Source of the DNA: Rhodococcus sp. HM1
Lineage (GTDB): Bacteria > Actinomycetota > Actinomycetes > Mycobacteriales > Mycobacteriaceae
Reading direction: 5' to 3'
Assembly: GCF_023218075.1 (NCBI RefSeq)
Contig: NZ_JALPTB010000051.1
Span: 1-46,420, forward strand
Length of the DNA: 46,420 nucleotides
Position 1 is the first letter of the stretch, and each line of letters opens with the position of its first letter. The notes beneath the pieces were generated by a model that had not been told where the DNA came from, did no database searches, and was given only the letters and a program-made list of their open reading frames with translations. Below are positions 1 through 7,269 of this stretch, in pieces. A program made the position numbers and the translations under genes.

Positions 1-4
1 GGCC

Positions 5-33
5 GGGGGTCCGGGGGCGGAGCCTCCGGGATC
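5..33. repeat. Dispersed GC-rich palindromic repeat, copy 1
   Basis: This 29-nt element (core GGTCCGGGGGCGGAGCC) recurs at 4407-4435 with two mismatches. It can form a short hairpin (CCGGGGGC / GCCTCCGG). Both copies lie in non-coding DNA near the minus-strand backbone operons. Function is unknown; GC-rich extragenic palindromes of this type are common in actinomycetes. Confidence 0.6.
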
Positions 34-110
34 TGTAGAGGCGACGGGCGCCGACCCGGATTCGGGTCTCTGCGTCTGAACGCGGGCGGAGCGGGGGCCG
101 GGATAGACCG

Positions 111-136
111 AAGGCCCCGACCTGGGTCGGGGCCTT
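111..136 (-). terminator. Hairpin terminator of the parA operon
   Basis: A perfect 12-bp inverted repeat (AAGGCCCCGACC / GGTCGGGGCCTT) with a 2-nt centre lies about 20 nt downstream of the stop of the 158-499 gene. There is no long U-tract, as is usual for actinobacterial terminators. Confidence 0.7.
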
Positions 137-157
137 CAACGGTTGGCTCGGGCTCGG

Positions 158-499
158 TCAGTCCTCGTCGGTGCTGTCGTTCTTGCTGCCGCGTGCCCGA
201 CGCCGGCGAACCTTCTCGACGTCGGGGAAGGGCTCGCCGCCGTTGTACTCCTGCTCGAGCTCGTTGGTGTACTTCGCGATCGCGGCCTCGATGAAGCTGT
301 TGAGGCTGCCATGTGCGCCGGGGTAGACACCTCGCAGTCCCTTTTGGGCGTTGGTCGCGGCATCGATGACGGATTCGGCGAGGGTGAAGGTGCGCCGGAC
401 CAGGACGGGCTGCTGCACGACCTTCTTGGGTGCGGCGGCCGGTGCTGTGGTTTCCTCGTCGGGAGCCTCAGCGTCAAACATGCTGCGGATGTCGCTCAT
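158..499 (-). CDS. Small partner of ParA, candidate centromere-binding protein
   Basis: This 113-aa protein follows parA and overlaps it by 4 nt (ATGA), so the two are probably translationally coupled. The start is the ATG at 499. A disordered acidic/alanine-rich N-terminus (about 1-30) precedes a basic, helical segment at about 33-85 (RRTFTLAESV through LNSFIEAAIAKYTNELEQE) that resembles a compact ribbon-helix-helix or HTH DNA-binding fold. The tail is basic then acidic (RRRRARGSKNDSTDED). By position it should be the small ParB/ParG-type DNA-binding adaptor that works with the ParA ATPase and probably autoregulates the operon. The assignment rests on synteny and size, because no diagnostic motif is visible. 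Confidence 0.75.
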   Translation of the reverse strand: MSDIRSMFDAEAPDEETTAPAAAPKKVVQQPVLVRRTFTLAESVIDAATNAQKGLRGVYPGAHGSLNSFIEAAIAKYTNELEQEYNGGEPFPDVEKVRRRRARGSKNDSTDED

Positions 500-1299
500 G
501 ACTTCTTCCTTTGTGTGATGGCGCTGGCGATGTCGTCGTAGTCGATGGTGTTTCGCCAGCCGTCCTTGACGTCGGCCAGAGATACTCCGTCTTCGACGGC
601 CTTCTTGATCACCTCGGCGGTGCGCACCATGCCGAGGACGGGAATTCCGGCCTCGTCGAACTTGGCGGTCCACTTCTTGGCGAGCTGGGTGCCCGCTGAC
701 AATCGGTTGAGAATGGTTCCGCGTACCCAGAGGCCGGCATTCTGGCGTTTCTTGATCTTCTGGGCGAAGGCGGTCATCTTCTGCATAGCCAAGACGCTGA
801 ATTCGATCGGCTCGTTGACGACGATGAGCTGGTCGGATGCCACGAGTGCGGCCATCTCGAGGGCGTTCCTGGTGGGGGAGCAGTCGAGAAGGATGTAGTC
901 GTAGCGATCGCGGATGGGCTGCAGGGCTTCACGCAGGACGAAGGGGCCGTCGATGGGATCGTCGGTGATGTACTTTTCCGCACTGGTGAGGTACGCATCA
1001 TTGGTCGGGGCGGCGATGAGATCCACCCCAGGCCGCACCGCCTCGATGATCGCCTCGGCCGCGGGTTTTCTCGGCACCTCCGGGCGCATCTCGATGATGT
1101 GATCGGTGGTCACTGCTGCGTTGGTCCGGAGCTCGGGTCGCGACTTGGTGAGCGTGTGGCTGAGGTGCCCGGCGTTGTCCATGTCGACCAGGAGCACTTT
1201 CGCACCGGCGCGGGCGAGGGCTTCGCCGACGTTGAGGACGGTGGTGGTCTTACCCACTCCACCCTTCTCGTTGCCGATATAGATGACTGTCGCGCTCAT
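496..1299 (-). CDS. parA: ParA-family plasmid partition ATPase
   Basis: This 267-aa Walker-type ATPase drives plasmid segregation by ATP-dependent patterning on the nucleoid. It carries the deviant Walker A motif of ParA/MinD proteins (KGGVGKTT at about residues 11-18), the A' motif (LLVDMDNAGH) and Walker B (YILLDCSP, about 127-134). The ATG at 1299 is chosen because AGGGAGG lies 3 nt upstream of it. The upstream in-frame extension to 1344 runs through the promoter. There is no N-terminal HTH, so DNA binding is left to the small partner encoded downstream with a 4-nt overlap. Its promoter (TAATAT at 1320-1325) is a relative of the promoters at 4.1, 45.7 and 46.3 kb. Confidence 0.95.
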   Translation of the reverse strand: MSATVIYIGNEKGGVGKTTTVLNVGEALARAGAKVLLVDMDNAGHLSHTLTKSRPELRTNAAVTTDHIIEMRPEVPRKPAAEAIIEAVRPGVDLIAAPTNDAYLTSAEKYITDDPIDGPFVLREALQPIRDRYDYILLDCSPTRNALEMAALVASDQLIVVNEPIEFSVLAMQKMTAFAQKIKKRQNAGLWVRGTILNRLSAGTQLAKKWTAKFDEAGIPVLGMVRTAEVIKKAVEDGVSLADVKDGWRNTIDYDDIASAITQRKKS

Positions 1300-1312
1300 G
1301 GCCTCCCTTTCT

Positions 1313-1362
1313 TGATGCGATATTACATCACTTCTGCTTCTCAACCCATGTTTTTCTGATGA
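1313..1362 (-). promoter_or_regulatory. parA promoter, module A
   Basis: On the minus strand ATGTAATAT (the -10 TAATAT is at 1320-1325) is preceded by 11-bp blocks, one of which is CATCAGAAAAA. This resembles the upstream blocks of the promoters at 4097, 45658 and 46276. Unlike those it gives a leader of about 14 nt with a Shine-Dalgarno sequence. It is more degenerate than the others. Confidence 0.6.
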
Positions 1363-1406
1363 TTATTTGGTGCTCTTCTCGTGCGTGTTGGTTCCGGATG
1401 ACTGTT

Positions 1407-1422
1407 GCACCTGCTCAGGTGC
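1407..1422. promoter_or_regulatory. Palindrome upstream of the parA promoter
   Basis: GCACCTGCTCAGGTGC is a perfect palindrome except for its 2-nt centre. It sits about 85 bp upstream of the parA -10 box, where an operator could lie. No regulator can be assigned. Confidence 0.35.
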
Positions 1423-1450
1423 GGTTTCGTGTCCGGAGGGGTGGAATGGC

Positions 1451-1479
1451 GACGGCCAGGGCTCGATGCCCTGGCCGTC
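1451..1479. terminator. Perfect 12-bp hairpin with TCGAT loop
   Basis: The arms GACGGCCAGGGC and GCCCTGGCCGTC flank the loop TCGAT. A close relative with the same loop and inner stem (GGGC-TCGAT-GCCC) is at 44092-44116. Both sit about 75-130 bp upstream of a backbone promoter on the minus strand. They could be terminators that insulate the next operon, or protein-binding sites. Confidence 0.5.
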
Positions 1480-1767
1480 GGCCACCGCCGCCTGACGTGT
1501 GCAGGGTCGGTGGAGTGAGTCTGGTTGCGCTCGCGGGGTTTCCGGCCCCAGGAAGCTGGGTGTGTGCGGCGCTGTTGACATCCAACACCATCTGCGGCGG
1601 CGGCGTACAGGGGATCGCCGGAGTCTGGTCCGGGCTCGTGGTCGGGGCGAGAGGTCGGCGCGGCGCAGCCGCTCCTTTGGGTGATGTTCTCGGCCGGCCT
1701 CGGGGGTGTCGGCTCGTCGTGGGGTGGGCCGCTGCTCTGCGGTCGTCGCGGTCGGTAGGGTGGCCTC

Positions 1768-1806
1768 GGCCCGGACCGGGGCGCTAGGTCCGCCCCGGTC
1801 CGGGCC
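1768..1806 (-). terminator. Strong terminator of the DUF3560 operon
   Basis: The 15-bp arms (GGCCCGGACCGGGGC / GCCCCGGTCCGGGCC), extendable by one more pair, surround a 7-nt loop. It begins 9 nt downstream of the stop at 1815 and closes the minus-strand operon that starts near 4096. The stretch 1300-1814 holds only this, the hairpin at 1451 and the parA promoter; no credible gene was seen. Confidence 0.75.
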
Positions 1807-1814
1807 TTGTGACA

Positions 1815-2166
1815 TCAATTGGAGTACAAGCCGATCAGCTGCCAGACGGTGCGGGCAGTCTCGCGGGGGAACTCGATGGTGATGGGCCAGTTCGCCTCCA
1901 CGGTCAGTGTGGGTGCGTCCCTGGGGCACCGGTGAGGACTTCGACGTATGTCCCGTCGACTCCTTCGACGGCGGCGAAGCGCAGCCGGTCGTCTAGGTGA
2001 ATGTCGGCGTCGATGCGGTCGTATCCTGCGATGCCTGCGGCGACTTCTTTCAGTGCGGTGCGGTGCGCTTCGGTAAAGGGCATCTGGACGCGCTCGCGGC
2101 GGGGTCTCGTGCGAACAGGGCCAGGCGCGGGGCGGTGCCGTCGCTGTATTCGATCGTGGTGGACAT
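1815..2166 (-). pseudogene. Small hypothetical protein with two apparent frameshifts
   Basis: A good ribosome site (AAGGAGA) precedes the ATG at 2166, and the protein starts MSTTIEYSDGTAPRLALFAR. Coding sense then moves to a second frame (MPFTEAHRTALKEVAAGIAG...) and a third (TLTVEANWPITIEFPRETA...), ending at the TGA at 1815. Each shift is repaired by adding one base, at the G run 2101-2104 and near the run 1923-1926 (plus-strand view). The repaired protein is 117 aa. No family is recognised. It may be intact in the real molecule if these are assembly errors. Confidence 0.55.
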
Positions 2167-2195
2167 TGCGGTCTGTCTCCTTAAAGCGGTGGTGG

Positions 2196-2592
2196 TCAGC
2201 GGATTTCGCGGCACGTGCGGCATTCCCATCCGCGGGGGCGGAGGATGCAGGTCCGGCGTTCCTCGCAGAGCCAGCAGGTCTGGTTGGGCTTTTCTTCCTC
2301 GCCGCGCTTCTGTGCTGCGGTTCGTTCGCGTTTGACTGCAAGGCGGTTTCGGTCGGATGCGGGGTCGATGTCCTCGGGTGCGGTGGCGTATTCCGAGCAT
2401 CATTCGGTAGGCGGCGGCGGTGTCTGCGTCGCGTTCTGCGAGGTCGGCGGCGGTGTAGCTCGGCGGCCGGTCGTGTTCCTGCAGCATGGGTCCGAAGATG
2501 GTGCGGCATGTGTCGCAGGGGGTGAGTTCGTCGGCGACGGGTTGTTTGCATCCGGGGATGATGCATTCGGCGAACAGTGATTCGGCGGTCAT
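2196..2592 (-). pseudogene. Double zinc-finger small protein, frameshifted
   Basis: The N-terminal part has a treble-cysteine cluster (CIIPGCKQPV...CDTC). The C-terminal part, in another frame, has CWLCEERRTC...WECRTCREIR before the TGA at 2196. The frame changes at about 2394-2402. Removing one base gives a 131-aa protein with two Cys4-type knuckles joined by a charged linker. It probably binds zinc and perhaps nucleic acid. It lies in the minus-strand operon between the DUF3560 gene and the 1815-2166 gene. Confidence 0.6.
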
Positions 2593-2651
2593 GGTGTCCT
2601 CGCGGCGAGTGGGGCCGGCGGCCGCGATCGGGTCGCGGCCGCCGGGGCGGG

Positions 2652-3593
2652 TTACTGGCCTGGGCGGATGGGGGTTTGGGCATCCTCGGCGCGGGCGTCG
2701 GTGATCTTGTCGTAGGGCAGTCGGTCGGTCCAGCTGTAGGCGGTGGCGACGGTGACGGACTTGGCGTTGACGCGGATTACCTTGTGCAAGGAGCCGGAGC
2801 AACTGACGAAGCATCCGGGGCGCAGATCGGCGCGGCTGTAGAGCTTGGGGCCGTCGGTGGCGTCCTGTTCGGCGCGTACTGCGGTCCAGTAGTCGATGTC
2901 GGCCTCGAGTTCGGCTTTGTTGAGCTCGAGTTGTTGCACGTGGCTGCTGGTGGCGGCGGTGTGTCCGGCCTGGTGGTATTCGGCCAGGCGGCGGTCGATG
3001 CTGCGGAGCTCGGCGCTCTGGCGTTCGATGCGGCGGTGGATCACTGCGGGGGTGTAGCGGTGATCGGTGCTGCGGGCAGCGATGCGTGCGGATTCGGCGG
3101 CGGACCGGGCGGCGGCGTCGGCTTCGATGGCGGCGCGGGCGGTGGAGTGGGCGCGGTCGAGTGCGCGACGGTGGCGCGCTTCGCTGTGGTGGCCCACTTT
3201 GATGGGTTCTCCACCTTCGGGCAGGGCGTTGCAGGCGCGGTGGTGGCGGGCGTGGGCGGCTTCGGCGTCGGCGGCCTTGCGGTCGGCCTTGGCTGCGAGG
3301 GCTTCGGCGCGGTCGGCCAATCGTGTGTCTCGGTCGCGGTGGGCGTCGGCGGCGGCGCGGAAGGTGGTGTCGATGTCGGTTTCGACCTCGAACCCGGCGG
3401 CGCGCAGGGCCTCGGCGGTGCGGTCGATGCGGGCGAGCTGGGGTGCGCGGTCGCGGCTGAACGGCAGGTACCAGGCGGTGATGCTGCGTCCCCACTTCCA
3501 GCCGGCGGCCTTGAGGATCGGGGCGGTGCCGTCGCCCTTGGCGGTGCCGTCGATGATCGTTCCGTCTGTGGGGGTGTGCGTGATGGTGAGCAT
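2652..3593 (-). CDS. DUF3560 domain protein
   Basis: This 313-aa protein belongs to a family typical of actinobacterial plasmids and conjugative elements. It is recognised by the N-terminal GTAPILKAAGWKWGRS...WYLPFSRDR, the central EPIKVGHHSEARHRRALDRA and the C-terminal NAKSVTVATAYSWTDRLPYD. Residues 85-240 are Ala/Arg/Glu-rich and probably form long helices. The biochemical function of the family is unknown. It is the largest product of the minus-strand operon that begins at 4096. Confidence 0.85.
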   Translation of the reverse strand: MLTITHTPTDGTIIDGTAKGDGTAPILKAAGWKWGRSITAWYLPFSRDRAPQLARIDRTAEALRAAGFEVETDIDTTFRAAADAHRDRDTRLADRAEALAAKADRKAADAEAAHARHHRACNALPEGGEPIKVGHHSEARHRRALDRAHSTARAAIEADAAARSAAESARIAARSTDHRYTPAVIHRRIERQSAELRSIDRRLAEYHQAGHTAATSSHVQQLELNKAELEADIDYWTAVRAEQDATDGPKLYSRADLRPGCFVSCSGSLHKVIRVNAKSVTVATAYSWTDRLPYDKITDARAEDAQTPIRPGQ

Positions 3594-3665
3594 GTGCGGT
3601 GTCCTGTCCCGGTCGGTGGTGGGGTGGGGAGCCGGGGCGGCTCCCCACCTGGTGTTTTCGTGCGG

Positions 3666-3878
3666 TCAGTACTCGGCGAGGTAGTAGGGCCAATCGGGGC
3701 CGGGAACTGGGATCCATCGGGTGATGGGGCGCCAGTAGGTGCTGGTCCTGTAGGCGGTTTCTTCGTGGTGGGGGCACATCACCCATTCGCCGTCGGTGTG
3801 GGTGGCTTCGGTGAGGCAGCCGTTGTAGTCGCAGTAGGGGTCGGGAAGCTTGAGCGTCGGCCGGGTTGTGTTGTTCAT
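3666..3878 (-). CDS. Small zinc-knuckle protein
   Basis: This 70-aa protein has a Cys/His cluster (CDYNGCLTEATH...WVMCPHHE), which suggests one zinc site, followed by a Trp/Tyr/Pro-rich tail ending YYLAEY. The ATG at 3878 follows a weak purine-rich site (CAGGGAAA). It sits 26 nt after the 3905-4096 gene in the same operon. No named family is recognised. Confidence 0.7.
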   Translation of the reverse strand: MNNTTRPTLKLPDPYCDYNGCLTEATHTDGEWVMCPHHEETAYRTSTYWRPITRWIPVPGPDWPYYLAEY

Positions 3879-3904
3879 CGCGTGTTTCCCTGTGTCGTCG
3901 GTGG

Positions 3905-4096
3905 TCAGCTCAGACCGGCCTGGAAGGCTTCGCTGATTTCGTCTTCGGTCATGCCTGCGGCGCGGGCGGCGGCCTTGATCTCGCGGGACTCGGCGAGGAG
4001 TACCGAGATGTCCTTGCCGGTCGAGACGTTCTCGAGCAGGTCCTCGACGTCGCGGCCGAGGTCGAGGAGCTTGGAGGTGATCTCTTCTTTGTTCAT
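3905..4096 (-). CDS. Small acidic helical protein, leaderless first gene of operon
   Basis: This 63-aa protein (MNKEEITSKLLDLGRDVEDL...) is acidic and all-helical in character, with a possible HTH-like end (MTEDEISEAFQAGLS). Its ATG is placed 6 nt after TAAACT, so the mRNA is predicted to begin at the start codon itself. As first gene of the operon (63 aa, 70 aa, DUF3560, zinc finger, 117 aa) it could be a regulator, but no family is recognised. Confidence 0.75.
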   Translation of the reverse strand: MNKEEITSKLLDLGRDVEDLLENVSTGKDISVLLAESREIKAAARAAGMTEDEISEAFQAGLS

Positions 4097-4178
4097 GACT
4101 CAAGTTTACATCTGTTTTGATGCTTTTTCGATGTCTAGTTGCGTATTTTTTGATGATTTTATGGTGACTGTGGTCACA
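4097..4178 (-). promoter_or_regulatory. Backbone promoter module B, leaderless
   Basis: Reading the minus strand there is a CRP/GlxR-like box (GGTGA-N6-TCACA on the plus strand, 4163-4178) centred 74.5 bp upstream of the start codon. Then come blocks repeating about every 11 bp with A-runs (CATCGAAAAAG, CATCAAAACAG) and the -10 TAAACT (4103-4108), with 6 nt to the ATG. The same layout with identical spacing occurs at 45658 and 46276. Confidence 0.7.
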
Positions 4179-4222
4179 CATTTTCGGGGTCTGACCTGCG
4201 ATTTTGTGGGTGTCGCGGGGTG
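4161..4222. repeat. Promoter-distal direct repeat, copy 1
   Basis: These 62 nt align without gaps to 46340-46401. Both hold the CRP-like box and the shared words CTGACCTG and TTTTGTGGGTGTC. It marks duplication of a whole upstream regulatory region. Confidence 0.65.
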
Positions 4223-4690
4223 TCGCGAGGCGGTGGTGGGATCGGGTACCTCGGTCGGTCGGCGCGGCCTGGTGAACCGGGCGCGGGGGCCGCCGGGCAA
4301 GGGCGGGTTTTCCCTTGCGCGGTGGTCGGCGGGTCCGGTAGGGCCGTGGGTGGCGACCGGGCGGGGTGCACGCGGTCCAGCGGCGGGAAACCTTGGGAGG
4401 GAGGTCGGGGGTCCGGGGGCGGAGCCCCTGGGATCGGTGGACCGGATGCTCACGGCAGACGGGCCGGGCACGCTCCTGGCCAGGGTGAGGGGGCACCGTC
4501 CGCCGGCCGCGGGAGCCTACGTTTCCCGGCCCCGGTACCGAGGGGGCCATCATCCGACTGCCACACCGACCCCGAGTACACCGCTCGTCAACACCCGACA
4601 CGACCCGACGGGGCGGATCGCCCCTGGGTAACACAGACGCTCACGTTTGGTCAGGAGGCAGCTTGCGTCCCTCGGGTGCGTTCACATGCC
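4223..4690. other. Intergenic region, no gene seen
   Basis: GC-rich non-coding DNA. It holds a small hairpin (GCAAGGG / CCCTTGC, 4297-4318), the second copy of the dispersed repeat (4407-4435), and the 3' flank of the gene at 4691. The long plus-strand frame crossing it lacks a ribosome site and natural composition. Confidence 0.5.
4407..4435. repeat. Dispersed GC-rich palindromic repeat, copy 2
   Basis: 27 of 29 nt match the copy at 5-33, and the hairpin is better (CCGGGGGC / GCCCCTGG). Confidence 0.6.
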
Positions 4691-5375
4691 TTACGCCTCG
4701 CGGAAGGTGAGGTAGTTCGCACTGGTCAGAACGCAGATTCCGCGGACGCTTCTTTCGTTGAAGTATGTAGCTAGGCGATGATTTGTCGTTGTGTACGTCG
4801 TACACGGGCCCCTGGACTCCAAGGACGATCCAGCGCAGCAGCGCAGGAGGCAGCGCGTTCTCCACCTGTGCATACGCACGGTGGGCGCGAATGAGCCATC
4901 TTTCCAGGTCATTTCGATGGTGATCCTGATATCGCCAGCTGATCAGGACACGTAGTACGTCGTTGGCCGGGAGTCTGTCGATGCTGGTTTCATCCCACCC
5001 TTGCCCCAGATGATGCGGGTCGCTGACTTGTAGCGCTTCTTCGACAGCGCGAGTGTCCCGGTTCGGGATCGGGCGAAACCACAGTTTCCGTCCAGGCACC
5101 CCGCTTTGGGATGCAATGCTTCGCGCCAGTGTCGGCATCCAGCGCCAGTCATACGGGTTCGTTGCGGTGGTCTCGAAGATCTCCGCTTCGGCCATGCGGT
5201 GCACTGCCCTTGCCATCGATACGCGTTCGGACCGCGCCGTGACGACGGGTTCTAACCCACACATGTTGAGCGTGAACCACCGTGACGGATGCACATAGCC
5301 GTGAAATCTCTCGCGCTGCTTCCGAGCGATCGCATCCTGGATCTGCCGTTGGCGGACCCCCGGGCCTCGTGACAT
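4691..5375 (-). pseudogene. Hypothetical protein with a C-terminal frameshift
   Basis: The ATG at 5375 starts a basic N-terminus (VRQRQIQDAIARKQRERFHG) that could be a helical DNA-binding segment. About 190 residues of unrecognised but well-composed protein follow, including LLRWIVLGVQGPVYDVH. Around 4780-4795 the natural sequence moves to another frame (NHRLATYFNERSVRGICVLT, then SANYLTFREA and TAA at 4691). Removing one A from an AAA run joins the two into 227 aa. Read without repair, the original frame continues to 4641 with an unnatural tail. Family unknown. Confidence 0.55.
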
Positions 5376-5560
5376 AGATGCAGGTTAACGCCACATTCTT
5401 TTTAAGTGTTGCATTTGTCCTCGTCGTTGGAGGTTCTGCTTGGGACAGTGAGGTTGGCCCGGAAAACAGGCACTGCCCCGCAGTCGCGGCCACGACTCGG
5501 GGCAGTTATCCGACCCTCGCTGGATGCTCCGCACGAGCACGTCTACGAAAGGGATCACCT

Positions 5561-5791
5561 ATGAGCGTATGTCCCCCCGAAGTTCCCCGTCACCGAGATT
5601 CCCTTGTTCCTGGTCGATGGCATGCCTGGGCTGTTGCTGTTTCGGCCGCGGCGGCTGGCGTCGTCTCGACCTGGATGTTCGACTGGACCGTAGGGGTCGG
5701 CGTCACCAGTGGGGTGCTCAACGTGATGCATCAACTGGCTCGACTTCGACCTCACCCCCTTTCAGGGGAGGGGACCACCATCCGGAAGTAG
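5561..5791 (+). CDS. Small hydrophobic protein
   Basis: This 76-aa protein starts at an ATG preceded by AAAGGGA. Residues about 21-55 are hydrophobic (AVAVSAAAAGVVSTWMFDWT and beyond), enough for one or two membrane segments, with a basic C-terminus. It stands alone on the plus strand upstream of the predicted sRNA. No family is recognised. Confidence 0.45.
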   Translation: MSVCPPEVPRHRDSLVPGRWHAWAVAVSAAAAGVVSTWMFDWTVGVGVTSGVLNVMHQLARLRPHPLSGEGTTIRK

Positions 5792-5913
5792 GCCGAGGCT
5801 CAATCCGGGGGCACCACCTGGGATACGTGTAGCAACCTGCGAGGTGCCGTCCCGTTACCGCTGCTCAGCGCGCCGTTGGGGCTCATGGTGTTAACAGGAG
5901 AACACTTGCTGGA

Positions 5914-5949
5914 CAGAACTTGCCGGTTGTTCTGCGGGGATGCTAACTT
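5914..5949 (+). promoter_or_regulatory. Promoter of the predicted sRNA
   Basis: TTGCCG (5920-5925) and TAACTT (5944-5949, with a TGC extension) are 18 bp apart, a good sigma-70/SigA-type pair. The -35 box lies inside an inverted repeat (CAGAAC-N9-GTTCTG, 5914-5934) that could be an operator. Transcription should start near 5957. Confidence 0.55.
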
Positions 5950-5956
5950 AGTTCAC

Positions 5957-6015
5957 AACAGACCCCGCCAGGGCTAGAGCGAAAGCTTCCCCAAACCAGG
6001 CGGGGCTTTTCTTTT
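5957..6015 (+). ncRNA. Predicted short structured RNA upstream of Abi_2 gene
   Basis: A 7-bp closing stem (CCCCGCC 5963-5969 with GGCGGGG 5999-6005) is followed directly by TTTTCTTTT, so it doubles as a terminator. Inside is a second stem, GGG/CCC plus GAGC/GCTT, with a CTA bulge and a GAAA tetraloop (5971-5991). A single-stranded CAAACCA remains. The size, the private promoter and the position before an Abi_2 gene fit the structured RNAs known to accompany AbiF-type HEPN proteins. The identity is inference. The IS now separates it from the gene. Confidence 0.5.
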
Positions 6016-6027
6016 GCTAGCTTTTGG

Positions 6028-6054
6028 GGGTTATAGGCCAAAATGTGTGTACGG
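6028..6054. repeat. IS left inverted repeat
   Basis: It begins GGGTTATAGGCC and ends ATGTGTGTACGG. It matches the complement of 7312-7338 at 23 of 27 positions. Confidence 0.8.
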
Positions 6055-6075
6055 CTACCGGTGTGTCGGCTCGGT

Positions 6076-7245
6076 TCACCGGCGTGATCTGCCCGCCCAA
6101 CCCTGTTGACGACCGTTTCCGTCCTCCCAGCTGAAGTCGGTGCCCATGGTCGGGCCGATCGGTTCGTCCTCGGTGGTGTCGCGTCGCGTCGTCCGGGACG
6201 GCGTGTGGTGCTCGGGCCGGACCAGAGTCCACAGATCGCGGGGCTCGGCGGTCAGACTGTTGAGTTTCCATTCCGCGGCCCGGCGAGCGTGCTCGACCGG
6301 CAGCCCACGGTGTGTGCGGAACAGGTCCTTGATCGCCTTGTTCGGGCCACCTTCGAGCGGTGAGGTGGTCCGCTGCAGTGGGTGTTCGTCGTCGGTCAGC
6401 TCCGGGGCGATCCAGGTGAACAGGTGGTTGCCGGCGATCAAGCGGCGGAACAGGCCACGGGTCTTGCGCAGGTCCCGGTGGGTGTACCACCACTGCTGGT
6501 CGTCCGAGACCCCGCTCGGGCGGGCCACATGTGCTTTCGCGTATGTGCGGTGACGCAGGAAACCGTCCCAGCGGGCCTCCCACGCCGCGTACGCCTGCAA
6601 CCACAGCACGGCCTGGTCGATGCCCTGGACATTCATCAAAGCTCGCGTGAGAGTGAGGATTTCGCGGGCGGCTTCGAGTCGGGGTTTGAGGGTGTGATGG
6701 CGGCGCACGACCTGGAAGATGTGGAAGTAGCAGCGTTGGATGCGGGTGGTGGGCCACTGCTCGGCGATCGCGGCGTGCAGGCCGGTGCCGCCGTCGATGA
6801 CGGCGACGGTCGGGGCGCGGTGGCGCTCGAGGATCTGCAGCCAGGCGATCTTCTTCTCGCGGTCGCACCATTGCCAGTCGATGACATGGTGGCCGTCGGT
6901 GGCGATGAGCAGGCACCAGGATTGGAAGTAGGTGCCGTCGAGGATCACCAGATCGGCCGGTGTCGGGGCCGGGGTCGGTGGTGGGATTTCGATGTTCCAG
7001 CACCAGGAGGTGTCGCGGCGGAAGGTGCGGGCGCTGGAGGCCACCTGGGTGGGTGTGTGGCCGTCGAGAAGCCATGCCCGGAATGCGTTCAGTTGTGCTT
7101 TGCGGGTGATGTCCGGACGTGACTGGGTCGTCGATGCGCCGCAGGTTTTGCAGCGCCAGCGGGTGCGGCCGGCTGTGGTGGTGCCGTTCTTGACCAACTT
7201 GGCTCCGCATACACCACAGAGCGGGGAATTCCGGGTAGCTGACAC
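6076..7245 (-). CDS. IS1249-like (IS256 group) transposase
   Basis: This 389-aa DDE transposase starts at the GTG at 7245. The N-terminus holds a zinc ribbon (CGVCGAKLVKNGT...RWRCKTCG, about 10-37) as in IS1249-type proteins. The catalytic acids are probably the D in VILDGTYF (about 101), the D in VAVIDGGTG (about 150) and the E in SPLEGG (about 309), with a CYFH motif between (about 172-175). Length and motifs look intact, so the element may be active. A 9-bp hairpin overlaps the region just upstream of its start. Confidence 0.9.
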   Translation of the reverse strand: MSATRNSPLCGVCGAKLVKNGTTTAGRTRWRCKTCGASTTQSRPDITRKAQLNAFRAWLLDGHTPTQVASSARTFRRDTSWCWNIEIPPPTPAPTPADLVILDGTYFQSWCLLIATDGHHVIDWQWCDREKKIAWLQILERHRAPTVAVIDGGTGLHAAIAEQWPTTRIQRCYFHIFQVVRRHHTLKPRLEAAREILTLTRALMNVQGIDQAVLWLQAYAAWEARWDGFLRHRTYAKAHVARPSGVSDDQQWWYTHRDLRKTRGLFRRLIAGNHLFTWIAPELTDDEHPLQRTTSPLEGGPNKAIKDLFRTHRGLPVEHARRAAEWKLNSLTAEPRDLWTLVRPEHHTPSRTTRRDTTEDEPIGPTMGTDFSWEDGNGRQQGWAGRSRR

Positions 7246-7246
7246 C

Positions 7247-7269
7247 GAACATGCTTTCAGAGCATGTTC
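7247..7269. promoter_or_regulatory. Hairpin at the transposase start
   Basis: GAACATGCT / AGCATGTTC, a perfect 9-bp inverted repeat with loop TTCAG, ends 1 nt before the transposase GTG. It could block translation of read-through mRNA, a known way for IS elements to limit impinging expression, or be an operator. It also contains the ATG (7251) from which the hybrid Abi frame begins. Confidence 0.5.

Noticed and set aside
1363-1929. Frame containing DGQGIEPWPS, and a similar one at 43663-44124 containing DRGIEPRS
   Set aside because: The motif is a translation of the hairpin arms with the TCGAT loop, not a protein domain and not a tRNA.
2577-4631. 684-codon open frame on the plus strand
   Set aside because: It runs antisense to the DUF3560 operon, is Gly/Val-rich with no ribosome site, and is explained by the high GC content at third positions.
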